Assembly: GCA_932521035.1 (NCBI GenBank)
Contig: OW051496.1
Location: 1,116,001-1,180,000 of the forward strand
Direction of reading: 5' to 3'
Source of the DNA: Oscheius dolichura
Lineage: Eukaryota; Nematoda; Chromadorea; Rhabditida; Rhabditidae
Length of the DNA: 64,000 nucleotides
Shown: positions 47,101-58,241 of the stretch, piece after piece
Layout: each line of letters starts with the position of its first letter
Numbering within the stretch: position 1 is the first letter of the stretch
The notes under the pieces: generated by a model
Told to the model about the DNA's origin: nothing
Database searches by the model: none
What the model saw: the letters and a program-made list of their open reading frames with translations, nothing else
Translations under genes and position numbers: made by a program

Positions 47101-49243
47101 CTTTAGATATCCAGTTCAAAACTTCGAAAAAACAAAAAATTCTCAAACTTGAATTTGACTGTTAGTTTTTTTGGCTATACCTTCCCCACCCAGATCGGTT
47201 CTTGACTCTCTGACAGTTCAAATAAACCTTCCAAAACTTTTCAAAATTTCAAATAGAACCCAAAAATTAGTATACTCACGATTACCTGTTCTCATCTTCC
47301 CCAGAATATCAATCCCCTCCAGAACATAGAAAAAATAAAGGAATTTTTCAGTCAGGAAAGCGTTGTGGCGACGAGCAGGACCTCATCAACGGCCGCCCTA
47401 CCGGGGCGGTGCGTGTCTCCTTCGGTCGGATGTCTTCTTTGGAAGATGTTCGTGCCCTCGAGCAGATGATCGACTACTGCTTCCTGGCATCTCGCTGTCT
47501 TCCTGTGGCTGTCCATCCCTTGAAAATAACAGCCTACCGTCCAATTCTATCAAAATTGTTCTGCTATCCGGTTAAAAGTTGCCGGGGATTCGAATTATCA
47601 TTGTAGGAGACATACGATCTATCAAAAATTCAAATTTAGAGGAGTTTTAAAACCGACGGGATTGGAAAATGACCGGAGATTTATGATAGTCAAGGAGGAG
47701 ATCACGATGAGCCAGAAAAAATACCCAGAATTGTGTAAAATTGAAGCCAAGGTCGAGGAAGCCGGCCTACTTCTAGTAGCGGAGGGAGCCGATCCCATTA
47801 CCGTACCCCTCATCCAGCCGAAAAGTAATGGAATTGGGAAAATTGTCTGTTCCGATTCGTAAGTTTCAAAAGTGAGATAAAATATTACTATTTCAGAGTT
47901 TCTACAGTCGACTGCGGTGTGAACTGTGGCGCTTGGCTGTCGGACGTATTGGAACATCCCAACTGTCGATTGCAAATGGCCACAGACGGTAGAATTTATA
48001 CTCTATTTTTTAAGCTTCGGGACATCTTTTTAATAACCAAAGTGACCTAATTCTTCGCTAGATTGTAGTGCCCGATCGTGACAGAAAAAGAATATGCGAA
48101 TTTGGGGAATTGGAGCCGGATCCGCGCCAGTATGGCGCATTTTCGGGGCGGCGCGTCCGCTTTGCGCTTTGCAAGAATGTCAGTTGGCCGATTAGTATGC
48201 CAAAGATTATAGACTTTTTGCAGTAAAAAAGGGCAAAACTGGGTCGTTTTCCCTGAAATTAGGCGTTACTGCGTGCGCGATCTCAAATTCGATGCCTTGT
48301 TAGCCAAATTGTTACCCGCTTTTTTTAGACGAACATAAACAGCGCTTTCTCACAATTTATCTACATTTGATAAAACCTATTTCATCAATATTTTTGACTT
48401 TTAGCCATTACGTCTGCTCAACTTATTTCAAAATCTTCTAATCTCGCTTACCTCTGCGTATCCAACGAATGTTTCATCTTCTCTTAAAATATTCAGGGCT
48501 ACCACTGCTCCTTGATTTTTCGATGTCTAGAATGGATAAAGTTCTTCCAATAATACCGTAACCCACATTTCCCCGTCTATAGATTACTGTAGCCGGCTTT
48601 CCATTCCAATGGAACTTACTTTTAAGCATTTTATAGGTTTCGGCAGCTATTTTAAAGCTGAATATTTATCATTGCATCGCAGGGAAAGTAATGAAAGTAG
48701 CCTACTGTATCGTTTCAAATTATCCAATAGCTTATCCTACAGTCTAACGAGTCCATCCTTTCCAGACTCTGACCGTAGTCTCTCGAACCAGGCTCCATTC
48801 CTCCTGATAAACGAGGCGTCTGCCCAAGTTATGGCCACCCAGATCGGCCTCTCCCTCGACAACGTTCTCCGTCGTTTCCGTCCGAACCTGGTGGTTCGCG
48901 GCATTCCAGCCTTCATTGAAGATACCGTAACCCAATTCCGGATAGGGAAACTCCACTTTGAGGTGAATTTTCAGTTGGAACAAAATAATTTGTTTTGTTT
49001 TTCAGATGACTGACAAATGTACCCGCTGTGAGATGATATGTGTCAATCAAAACACGGGAGAAAAGGATCCACGTCTTATTGTCGCGTTGAGGGACTTGAG
49101 AGACAGGCAGAAGGTTGGGATTAGAAGAAGGCTTATTGAGATTTTAGATGACATTTGGAATATATGTAAAGCAGGTGGAACACCGGGAAGGCGACACAAT
49201 TTCTCTGGGAGATGAAATTACTTTTATAGAGAACGATGAATAA
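41176..49243 (+). CDS. mocs-1: Molybdenum cofactor sulfurase
   Basis: Exons 41176-41330, 42455-42597, 42639-42857, 43566-43709, 43748-43850, 43887-43998, 44022-44117, 44158-44232, 45230-45346, 47352-47602, 47640-47858, 47897-47988, 48766-48962, 49006-49113 and 49148-49243; 708 residues, all in phase. It sulfurates the molybdenum cofactor for xanthine dehydrogenase and aldehyde oxidase in the cytosol. The N-terminal part is a PLP-dependent NifS-like cysteine desulfurase: [37 protein letters not shown], the PLP lysine in [20 protein letters not shown], and the persulfide cysteine in [12 protein letters not shown]. The C-terminal part is a MOSC domain: [33 protein letters not shown], ending TFGIYVKQV. 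Full length and in the expected order. The intron 43999-44021 is only 23 nt. Intron 47989-48765 holds an inverted copy of exons 44022-44232. AATAAA overlaps the stop. Confidence 0.95.
41540..41765 (-). repeat. Family G dispersed repeat
   Basis: Minus-strand copy in a cofactor-sulfurase intron (AGAGCACGTCAAGACGATTC; TTTCTTGGTCGATTTC). Confidence 0.65.
43245..43316. mobile_element. 72-bp palindromic element, family I, copy 1
   Basis: TACACCTTGTAAACAGC at one end and GCTGTTTACAAGGTGTA at the other, around a pyrimidine-rich centre. It lies in a cofactor-sulfurase intron. Confidence 0.75.
43454..43525. mobile_element. 72-bp palindromic element, family I, copy 2
   Basis: A diverged copy (TACACCTAGTAAAGAGC ... 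CGCTGTTTACAG) with the same centre. Half copies lie at about 42924, 45788 and 46390. Confidence 0.65.
45347..47351. other. Cofactor-sulfurase intron of degenerate repeats
   Basis: A motif of the type AATATCAATCCCCTCCAAAAC recurs, diverged, at about 46328, 46490, 46565, 46668, 46945, 47105, 47220 and 47303. Half copies of palindromic family I are present. Confidence 0.6.
48115..48300 (+). repeat. Dispersed repeat shared with 15990-16190
   Basis: GTATGCCAAAGATTATAGAC and a GC-rich stretch with GGCGCGTCCG occur here and in the serpentine-receptor intron. It abuts the inverted exon copy at 48341-48673. Confidence 0.45.
48341..48673 (-). repeat. Inverted duplicate of cofactor-sulfurase exons
   Basis: The reverse complement of 44003-44343: both exons (44022-44117, 44158-44232), their 40-nt intron and the donor, with a few substitutions and an 8-nt deletion at the first acceptor. 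It lies in intron 47989-48765 of the same gene. See findings. Confidence 0.9.
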
Positions 49244-49439
49244 ATCTTTTTCCACGAACATCGCGTAAACTGAAGCAATGAATTGAAGACAATATTTAAA
49301 AATAGAATCGAAGTAAAAGAAGTGCAGTTTTTACAGTACGATAGCCTGATTGACTAAATCTAATTCAGAAACACAGGCAGAGCTCACGGTCGCACTCTCC
49401 CGAATGATCTATCGGTTGGGGGAAAGGATAACGGTGGGA

Positions 49440-49644
49440 ACAAGTATGCCTCCGGCCGTCTTCGACGGCGCTGGGGTGAACACCTCGATCGAAAAACAGT
49501 CGACAGCACCGGCTCCCCCTTCCCAAAGAGCTGTTCTAGTTATTTTCTTGTCGAATAAGCTTTGACAGTCGGATAAAACCTGACGGTCGAAACTTTCTGC
49601 TTCTCTCTCATTTGACCGGTCAATCCGTACAGATGACAGCTCAT

Positions 49645-49683
<39 letters not shown>

Positions 49684-49707
49684 TCTCCCCATTATTAGGG
49701 TAGGATA
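49440..49707 (+). repeat. Family C repeat, longest copy
   Basis: Runs from GTATGCCTCCGGCCGTCTTC through GACCGGTCAATCC to a (CAGA)n run at about 49650-49682, then CCCATTATTAGGGTAGGAT. It contains a chance frame of about 40 codons after ATGCCTCCGG. Confidence 0.8.
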
Positions 49708-49813
49708 AATAAACGGTGGCATGAGTAATTCTCATTGGCAAGGAATCAATAAAAACTTTACATTCTCTGCTCCCTTTTGCTTTTTTTTTTTTGACGACAG
49801 CTGAATTTTTTGC

Positions 49814-49842
49814 TCCCACACCCATAAAATCTCGGCAGGTCG
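49814..49842. repeat. Single end of MITE family B
   Basis: CCCATAAAATCTCGGCAG matches one family B terminus; no partner is seen nearby. Confidence 0.5.
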
Positions 49843-50031
49843 TTGCCCTGCTAGATTTTAAGCGTTGTTTCTTCGTGAATGCCTCCATTTATAGCTTTTA
49901 TCTAATGAAAACCACGGGAAAAATCTGGGAAGAACTGTTCCTACTGGAAACAAGAGGAGAACAGGATGGAAATCTCCTGTAGTTGGACAAAATGGAAGGA
50001 GGAAAACGTTTATTTATTATTTTTTAAACAA

Positions 50032-51197
50032 TTAATGTCTTGGGGATTGCGTGAATGTCATGCAAGCAAAATTGGTCTCAACGACGAAGTCACACCATGA
50101 TTCGCCGGGCATGGCTATGTAATATCTCATTCCCCTTGTCTCGGCTTGGATTTTTCTGATTAGAGGGGACTTGTAGTTCTGAAGCTGCTCTAGAAGTTGC
50201 TCATGGAAAGGCCGTGTTGCATCCCAGTGTAAATCAAGCTCGAACTCTTGGAGGCTCAAATTCGGCGGAGATGCAGAATGGGAATGGAGGACCTGGAAAA
50301 AAAGACGCTGGATTACCGCGCTTTGATCTAGTCACCTGGCAGACTGAAAGGATCAGGTTAACTATGACGTCCGGATCATTTGAGAGGCCTTTTGATATAT
50401 ACAAGCCTGCCTTCCGCTGCCTCAAGAGACAGGTTTCCATCACATAGGAGGCGTTGCTTGGCCTTACCTCAAATAAATTCACTTCTTTCTAGAAGAGCAG
50501 GGTGAAAACTAGGAATTAGACAAAGACTTACCAAACCTTCTGAATGTATAAGGACCTCAAATCGATTCGACCCTTCGCTATTCATTTGCAGACGTACAGG
50601 TCTCATGATTTTGATAAACTCCGCACATTGTTCCCTGGTCAATTTAAACTCACCAGAGAGCGGATTCAAGCGTAGAAATGAACAGGTTATACGGTGCTTC
50701 TTGAGGGTATCACAAAATTCTTTAAATCCCGTTTCGAAACCTGAATTTTGGCAATAAAACGACTGCTTCTTGACTACGGTATCTAGCAGTTCCACTCAGG
50801 AAGTGAAAAAGTAGTTCATACTCCGCGGCAGAGGAAACAACAATTTCGAAAAGGGTTATACTGTTTATAAGAACTGACTATTAGGGGGCGCAGCCATTCC
50901 CAGCCGAAGTCCATAATGGCCGGTGACGTCGACGGTACCGGTTGCAATTCTCAACAAAAGTCGGTAGGACCCGTCTTCTCCCTGTATCCATTTCAGACTA
51001 GAGTTTTTTTCGACGTGGGTGTATAGATTCCGATTGGTTTGAACAAATTCCTCCAGATTGTGACAAGTCTGCTGGAGACGGAAGTAACCTTTCGTATCCA
51101 ACTGTAATTATTACTGTACTGTACACACAATTCAAACTTTGAGGACAACCATCTCCAAAAGGAGAAGGGGAAGGTCAGCCAGGGGGAAGGACGTCAT
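50032..51197 (-). CDS. F-box protein with FTH-like C-terminal domain
   Basis: Exons 51197-51138, 51101-50879, 50794-50532, 50488-50336 and 50292-50032 join in phase to 319 residues ending SPRH. The N-terminus has an F-box (FPLADLPLLLLEMVV followed by RLQQTCHNLEEFV), split by an intron in the middle. The rest contains FCDTLKKHRITCSFLRL ... MRPVRLQM, which resembles the FTH/DUF38 region of the large nematode F-box families. It would act as a substrate adaptor for an SCF ubiquitin ligase; the target is unknown. Exon 50488-50336 stays open past its first possible donor, and I chose the longer form because it remains in phase. AATAAA lies shortly after the stop. Confidence 0.78.
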
Positions 51198-51381
51198 CAA
51201 ACCAGTAGGATAGAGTAGAACAGTGAGAAAAAAAGCTGGAAAATATGCGGAGAAATCAATTTATTTTGGAGAAAAGCGAAAATTTGGCACGCTTTCTCTT
51301 TCTAACGCCAAAATGTTAGCCTTGCTCACTGTTTTCTCGAAAAAATAAAAATAATTCTAATCAAGAACTAGTATGCTGCTC

Positions 51382-51436
51382 AAACGACAGGTCTTACAGA
51401 CAGACAGACAGAGATCTGCCCACTATTAGGGCAGGA
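51382..51436 (+). repeat. Family C repeat, tail only
   Basis: Only the tail remains: AAACGACAGGTC, CAGACAGACAGAGATC, ATTAGGGCAGGATA. Confidence 0.6.
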
Positions 51437-51796
51437 TAGGCTCGTAGTGAGCTTGTTTTATATTTTGGAAGAGCGGTCTGCTCCACAGACTACCACTACG
51501 CGGCTTTTTCCTTTTTGTACTGTACTTATTAAATACGTCATTTTGTCTAGGCAGTGACGAACCGGAGACTTCTAGCATGTAAGGATCTAAAGTTATGAGG
51601 GCGAAGGTGGCTGACTTACCAGGTTTTGGGCGTTCAAACTGGTCTAGCTCCTCAAAATCATCGATCGGGGAGGTATTCTGTTTTTTTATACATCACCTAC
51701 ATCTTCGCAAAAAATTAGCCAAAGGGCAAATGAAAAAGAGAAAATTTTTAAAGGAGTCACAGTCTTGTAACTTTTTCGTATAAAGTTGTTTCACCT

Positions 51797-51820
51797 GCCG
51801 AGACTTTACGGGTGCAGGGG
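51797..51820. repeat. Single end of MITE family B
   Basis: CTGCCGAGACTTTACGGGTG matches one family B terminus; no facing copy was found. Confidence 0.5.
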
Positions 51821-51994
51821 GATCGGGCTATAGTGAGGACCGTGTCTATTACAAAAACAGAGGCAAATATTCGTTCAGTTTGCTCCCCAAGAAGGCTTGA
51901 ATTCCCGGAAAACGACCTGACCATACAAGTTTTGACATGAACAGTCGGGGTGAAATTAACCTGTGCTCAAAATAACGGGGATTAGTTCATTTCA

Positions 51995-54584
51995 ATGGAT
52001 TCCCACCACGACCAGCAGTCGTCTCCGCCTTCGCTGGCTTCGACTTCACAGCCCGGGCCGCTGCTGGTCTTTCACTCCTGGTACAACGTGCCCATTGTTT
52101 CACACGCCCTCTACAATTTATACAAATGGGTATGGTAGTTTTAGCTATGGGTCTGGGGTACTGTAGCCGGGTAGAAATTAATTTATAGTCAATAATCAGC
52201 AAATTGTTGGTTGGAAACTTTTCCTGGGCTGAAATGGCCAAATTTTCCGCTTCCTATTGTTACCGTAATCCGGTTTTCATATTCCTGACATGGAAAATAT
52301 AACAACTCTCCCCGTTTTTATGTCGGGTTTCTCGATTTTCCACTGAAAATTCCAAATTTCATCGCTAAATTTGGGTTTACCAAGGCTGTAACTCAACTTT
52401 CTTGGAGAAGTTGAGCTAGAAATTAATTTGCCCCCGTGTGAACTTCCCTTCTCTACGAATAGTACTCAAATTTCGCTTTTTTGGAAGGTAAATTCATTGG
52501 AAAATGGCCAGAATGGTGAGCAACCGGTCACCGAGTAGAAATTTGGACCATAGTTTCGCTTTTCTACCGTAATTTGACAATTTTCTTGGGCAAGTTATTG
52601 TAGAAGGCGGCTGTTCTAATTTGGGACCACAAAATAGGCGGCGCGGCCCGTAAAAAGCGAAATTCACCCGCTGTTTAGCTACAAATATACTGAAAAGGAG
52701 GCTCAAATAAGATTTTATGGAATGAAGAAAGGTTACGGTAGAATTTGTAGCATTCCGGAGGGGCGTCTTTGATTACGGGAGCCGCAGAGGCTCAGCCCAC
52801 GATAGTCCGATCCCCTGCACCCGTAAAGTCTCGGCAAGACAACGCTATAAAGGCGTCTCAGTATTGTAACTGTTTTGAATACGGATGGGACTCCTGCCGA
52901 GACTTTACGGGTGCTGGAACTATTCTGTACCGAGGTGCCTCATCGTCTCGTTATCGGGAAATTATTGAATTTTCTAGTTAAACCCACTTACAGTAACATT
53001 TTTTTCTGATTTCTACATATTCTTATCCTTTCTACCGGGCCATAAAGTTACTATTGTTGCCCATATTCTCAACTGGACCGCTTCTTCCCATTTTTTTCCA
53101 TAAAAAACAAATTTCAAAGCCGATTTTAACAAACTTTCAGTTAAAGATCACTTACATTACCAATTTACATGTTTTTTGATTAAAGAAATTTGAGTTTTTT
53201 CAGGTTAGCGAGGTGTTTCCGGAGCCCATCGGCAAATGGGTCTGCTTTCTTGAGCCTCAAGAGCATGAAACCGTCATTTGGGACTGTTACGCGCTTCCGG
53301 TCAGTTCTCCTCTTCACTTCTCACCAATAATCCAAAATAATTCCAGAACTGTGACGTGCAAGTGATTCCCGCGCACTTGTATGACCACTATGCCTGCCAG
53401 TTTATCAGCTGGTACGTGCAGCAGGTGACCTACCCGGGAACACTGGTCCTCATCGCCAAGGACGGCGACTACAGTCCCCTCTGGCAGCACCGCTACAACG
53501 GATGGAAGATTGTAGTCGTCCACCCGCCGCCGGGTCTCTGCTGCACGCTCGAGAAGCTGGGCCACTATTATGTTCAAATGCCCGTCTCGTGGGGTCAGGC
53601 CACGGAAGACGTCAATACCGTCTTCGTCGAGCAGCCGAAGTAAGCCTTCCTTGCGATCCATAGGACATATTACCGTATTTCTTACACTTATAGGAATGCC
53701 AGGAAGGCTCATATTTCCAATTTTGAGACTTTTTTAGCCCCAAATTTGACTTTAAAAGCTTCATTCTACTGTATTTTAGCCAACATTACTGATCCGTTAT
53801 TTTCAGGACCGTGCCGTCGAAGAAATCGGACGATGAGGAGCATTTTGAGCCAATGGAGACGCCTCCTAGTCCGATGCATCATCCCGGCTCCCTGTACGAG
53901 TTGGATCCGTCGATTCTGGCTCCTGCCGCCGCCTCGGGGGATGTTGCCGCGGCGGATACTGTCGACCTGCCTCTGGATGAATTCCTCGAGCGTGTTTTGC
54001 CGTCTTCCCTGATTGAACGCAACGTGCTGGGAATTATTGAAGAAATGGAGGAAACTTTACGCCGACCGGCGAAGCCCTTCAACGAGACGGGCTCTGAAGA
54101 CGTCTGGTCCCGGCTGCAGGGCGACCCCGAAGAGGAAAAGGAAGAGAAGGAAGAGGAGCGCCAGGAGGAGGAGAAGCCGGAGAACTGCTGTAGCCCTGAG
54201 CCGGCAGTCAAGACCCTGGCCGACGTGTGCAAGGCCGCCGCCAGCAAGCCGTCGCCTCCCCGTCCCTCTCCCGTTGTTAAGAAGATTGTGAAGGTTGATG
54301 AGCCGCCGGAGCCGCTTGCCAATTCGACAGGACTCATCCATCAGAGGGCAGGCAAGCAGAAGGCCGTCAAATACGCCCAGCAGTGTCCCCTGATGGCGGG
54401 GAAGGACCACAGCCTCCACAAGTGCCACTACTGGCACCCGAAGAAGACGTGTGACTACTTCCCGACGTGTTATCTGGGAGCGGAGCGCTGCGGCTACGGG
54501 CATCCCTTCTGCAAGATGGCTGGAATGTGTTCCTGCGATCCGAAGAAGAGGGACCCGCAGAAGAATCACCGCCTGACACTGTGA
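51995..54584 (+). CDS. NYN-like domain protein with Nab2/ZC3H14-type zinc fingers
   Basis: Exons 51995-52129, 53204-53299, 53347-53639 and 53807-54584 join in phase to 433 residues. After a Ser/Pro-rich start comes a region with NYN (PIN-like RNase) architecture: LLVFHSWYNVP at the first strand and TLVLIAKDGDYSPLW at the third. The first strand has His/Ser where the catalytic Asp is expected, so nuclease activity may be lost. A long acidic linker follows (EEEKEEKEEERQEEE). The C-terminus has CDYFPTCYLGAERCGYGH, which fits C-X5-C-X6-C-X3-H, the spacing of Nab2/ZC3H14 poly(A)-binding fingers, flanked by a second partial finger (KCHYWH). It is probably an RNA-binding protein. AATAAA follows at about 54636. 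Codon use is GC-rich, which produces long antisense shadow frames. Confidence 0.78.
52814..52916. mobile_element. MITE family B, copy 3
   Basis: Inverted ends CCTGCACCCGTAAAGTCTCG and complement with an unrelated centre. It lies in the first intron of the NYN-like gene. Confidence 0.75.
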
Positions 54585-55251
54585 TACCATTACTTTTTGA
54601 TCTAATTTTATTTTCCAATAATTACTCTTATAGTTTAAATAAACAGGCTAGTGTTTTTGTACTGTTCTCAGTTTTTTGTGAAGAATTCTTCGCAGACTGC
54701 AGTTCTTCGTAAAATTTGATAGAAAAACGGTCGAATTCTTATAGAACGGAGGGTTTTTTTGGATTCCTTTACAACGAGACGAATGAAGCCATAGCAAATT
54801 ACACTGATCAAAAATGAGAGCCTCGAAAATAATATAAAAAGCAGCTGAAACATTTCGAATCCCCGCTGCTTTCCATATTTTGGTGACTGCCGTTCTTGAT
54901 CTATCTGCAGTATTTTCACATTTTTGCTTCATTGTAACCATAAAAGTCAATGAAATCTCAAATATGATGATCTCTTGGATAGAACAACAATATGTATATA
55001 TCTCTCGTCCCGTCCTCAACAGTTTGTCATCAACCTATTCTAACCCAGAAATCAGAAAAATGAGCGTTCAAAAGGGACTCCAATAATCGAGACCACTCTC
55101 CAGGATTATGTAAGATACGTGAAACATATATTATATAAGATATATAGACGTCATTGCTTACTTTCTTACCAATCTGTCTACTCCCTTGTTTTCTCTTATA
55201 TATCTTGTTTCGATGAAGGGATAAAGGAATCTAGAAACTTCTTATTGTTAG

Positions 55252-55508
55252 TACAAGTATGCCTCCGGCGGACTTCGACGGCGCTGGGGTGAACACCTCG
55301 ATCGAAAAACAATCGGCAGCACCGGCTCCCCCTTCCCAAAGAGCTGTTCTAGTTATTTTCTTGTCGAATAAGCTTTGACAGTCGGATAAGGTCAGACGGT
55401 CGAAACTTTCTGCTTCTCTCCCATTTGACCGGTCAATCCTTACAGACGACAGCTCATACAAACAGACAGGCAGACAGACAGACATCTCCCCATTATTAGG
55501 GTAGGATA
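55252..55508 (+). repeat. Family C repeat
   Basis: A full-length copy, very close to 49440-49707, with a shorter CAGA run. Intergenic. Confidence 0.8.
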
Positions 55509-55705
55509 AGGATTGGGCGAGCAGGGACTTCTGCTGAAGTCATTTCGACTGGCTGTAACCGCCTGGGCGATGAAAATCATAAAGTTTTCGACGGATTTCT
55601 ACATAAACTGAGAGAGAAACAATCAAAAAATGTGGTAAAATACCAGATCTAGTGCTTGTTTTACCGTTTCTATTTATTGGATCAAACGAGTAATAGTTGG
55701 AGAAC

Positions 55706-55842
55706 TAGAGTCCATTTCCAACGGATATTCCACGGATTCAAATTTGGCGGCTCGTTTCCGCTTTTCGGACCATGACTGAAAGCTTCCAGGTCCCGTAGCG
55801 GAGAGAGTTTTCCGAGGAATATCCGTTGGAAATGGACTATAG
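55706..55842. mobile_element. MITE family A, copy 3
   Basis: Same inverted ends (TCCATTTCCAACGGATATTC) with the interior in the opposite orientation to the other two copies. Intergenic. Confidence 0.8.
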
Positions 55843-56057
55843 AACCCAAGATATAACAATTCGGAGCTTTTTATTTTCTATTTCAATTTTCCTACTTATT
55901 CTAGCCAGGGAAGGAAATGGTAGTACGCTAAGATTCGCACTTCCGCAGCCATCCTCCTCTTTCTCATAAACAACCCGTCTGACGGACAGGATTAAAAGAA
56001 CCGGGATCACAAAGTTGTCCACCTTGTTTTCTCTCTCGTTCCCTCTCCATACATAGG

Positions 56058-56300
56058 CAAAACGCCCAATTTCGGGCGCGCCCGTTTTCGGGCGTAAAAC
56101 GGGCGTAGACTGGAGTGCCGGATGTTTATGTCCGTATCTCGGGCATTTCTTGGTCAATTTCAAAACTTTAACCTGCATCTTGTAGAGCACTTCAAGGCGA
56201 TTCTAATGAGCCTGGTCATAGCTCAAGCGGACCGGAAGAAAAGCCTCACAAACGTTCGAGATTCTGGTCTCAGGAAGCGTTACGTAACGCTACTTTATCA
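56058..56300 (+). repeat. Family G dispersed repeat
   Basis: Copy with CAATTTCGGGCGCGCCCG at its start, then TTTCTTGGTCAATTTC, AGAGCACTTCAAGGCGATTC and GTTACGTAACGCT. Confidence 0.65.
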
Positions 56301-58241
56301 ACGTTTGGTAGGCCAGCGATTTTTCTTTCGGTCCGTTTGTGTGTTTGTCTGGATTGGAAATGCTTCATTCCCGCTATGAAAGCAAGAATAGTAGCTCGCA
56401 GATGTTCCAGTCTCTCCTACCTCGTGTAGTAAAGATAAATCTCATTGCCTTTTTTCTGTCTCATCGCTTCAATAAAATCTGGCTGAACTCGTTGATTTCG
56501 TTCTCTCTCATCCCCATGGCGGCCAATAAATTGTGGTTACAACACTGTTTCATCAGCGGTATGAAACGATTAATATTGGTTACTATTATTACCGTAATCT
56601 CGCATAAAACCGGAAAATACCGTAAAACTTGTAATAGAACCCCCCTCTTCGTAAGCGCGCTCTGTTAAAATGCTCTATCTCAATGACTTGGAGTGTCAAT
56701 TACTCTGTTGATTTTGCGGGCTTCATTCTTCTGCTAAATAGAACTTCAAATCGTCAATTAGGTAGGTTATCACGTTCCATCTGGAAAAAAAGGCATTTTT
56801 CTGTTTCACAATCACCCTTTCTGATATGAAAAAGCCTCCACAAATTTTCTAAATTCTTTGCTCCAAAAAAAAACGGAAGAAAAGTTGACCAGAAGGGCGG
56901 TGACGAGTCGCGAAGGAATTTTACGTGGGTCCCGCGGCGACGATCGACTGATCGGGCGGCTGATCGCGTTCCGTTCACGCACCGCCGCCGACAACAGTCC
57001 CCCGGGTCCATCCGAGCATTCCTTTTGGCAGCTGATAACAGCCGGCACCTAATTCTCTCTCCCCCGTTTTTTATTATCTATTCTCTATTATTTTTATTGT
57101 GTTTTTATGAAATTAGAAAAGGAAAATTGAAAAAGAATGCTGTTAGGTGAAGTAAATTGCGTTTGATGAAGTATTCTGTAGTTTTCTCACTTCCAGTTGA
57201 AATTTTATCCCTTTTCCATGAATTTCTTCCAATTTTATCTATTTTTTCTGCAAATCAAAAAAAAACTGCAACGTTTTTAATAACAAACACAAATAGGTGG
57301 CTTGAAACGTAATTGATCCATAATTTTAATCATTTTTGCTGTAAAAATGGTTTCAAACCCTCTTCTTATTAGGAAAACTGAAAGTTACGATACTACTCGT
57401 TACAAAAAGAAAATAGGGCGGTTTCCACAGAATTCTACTCCGAATCACTCTAATTTCGACTGTTGTTTCCATTTTTTCATACGCGCTCCTATAAGTAACT
57501 AATCTTTGCTCTGAAACCATTAGTAGGCTTTCCGAAACATAATTTGTCGACGGTTTTCACAAGTTCACAACATACAGGTTGTTCGTGGTGAGACTCTCTT
57601 GTCGGTTAGAAATATTGAAGCTTCCTATAATTTTGCAACGGATAACAGCTCCCAGTGGTATTTTTATCATATCCGATTGAAATTTTAATCAATTTTTATT
57701 CTCAAAAATTTATTTTGAGGGAAATTCCTTAGTTTTCGAAGGATAAATTGACCGAAACGTCTAGTTTGTGATACCAATATAATAATAATACGCTGCATGA
57801 AGCCCAACTATTAGGAAATTTTGCTCAATTTACCAAGTGCTGGGCGAACTTTAATTTTTCGGGTATTTTTGGCAGTAAACAGCCACAATTAGACAGTCAA
57901 CCTCTTCTACTGTCTACATGTGCAAATTATTTTACATTTTCAGAGTAATGGGAGAAACTATTACTAACAAGTTGTTATTCAGAGACAGTTATAGGCATCT
58001 CGAAACGCAATTATCATATTATTTTGATATTTTTACAGTCAAATACAGCAAAACGACGACTTTTCCGGGAATTTTAGATAGTAGACAGCCACAGTTAGAC
58101 AGCCTATGATTTGTTCTCTCCATGTTTTCCTATTACTGTGGCTATTATTGGGTAATATCGCCAGTTTATACTAACATCGCTTCTCTCATTTCCTCTATTT
58201 ATTAATATCCCATAACATTCAAATTTGTTTCCTTCAGTTAC

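Larger units (their letters stand above)
54585..58241. other. Intergenic region
   Basis: Contains family C, A and G repeats. The last part (57880-58560, running into the first intron of the next gene) has repeated CAGCCACAGTTAGACAGC motifs in both orientations. No gene recognised. Confidence 0.55.

Noticed and set aside
48609-48765. Upstream extension of the sulfurase exon (acceptor at 48682)
   Set aside because: The frame is open, but that acceptor is out of phase with the exon ending at 47988; the acceptor at 48765 restores phase and family similarity.
49350-49565. Open frame of 71 codons downstream of the cofactor-sulfurase gene
   Set aside because: It lies within the family C repeat and is shared only as repeat sequence.
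53879-54590. Long minus-strand open frames (152 and 177 codons)
   Set aside because: They lie antisense to the GC-rich coding exon of the NYN-like gene, are low complexity (Ser, Leu, Arg runs), and have no start or splice context.
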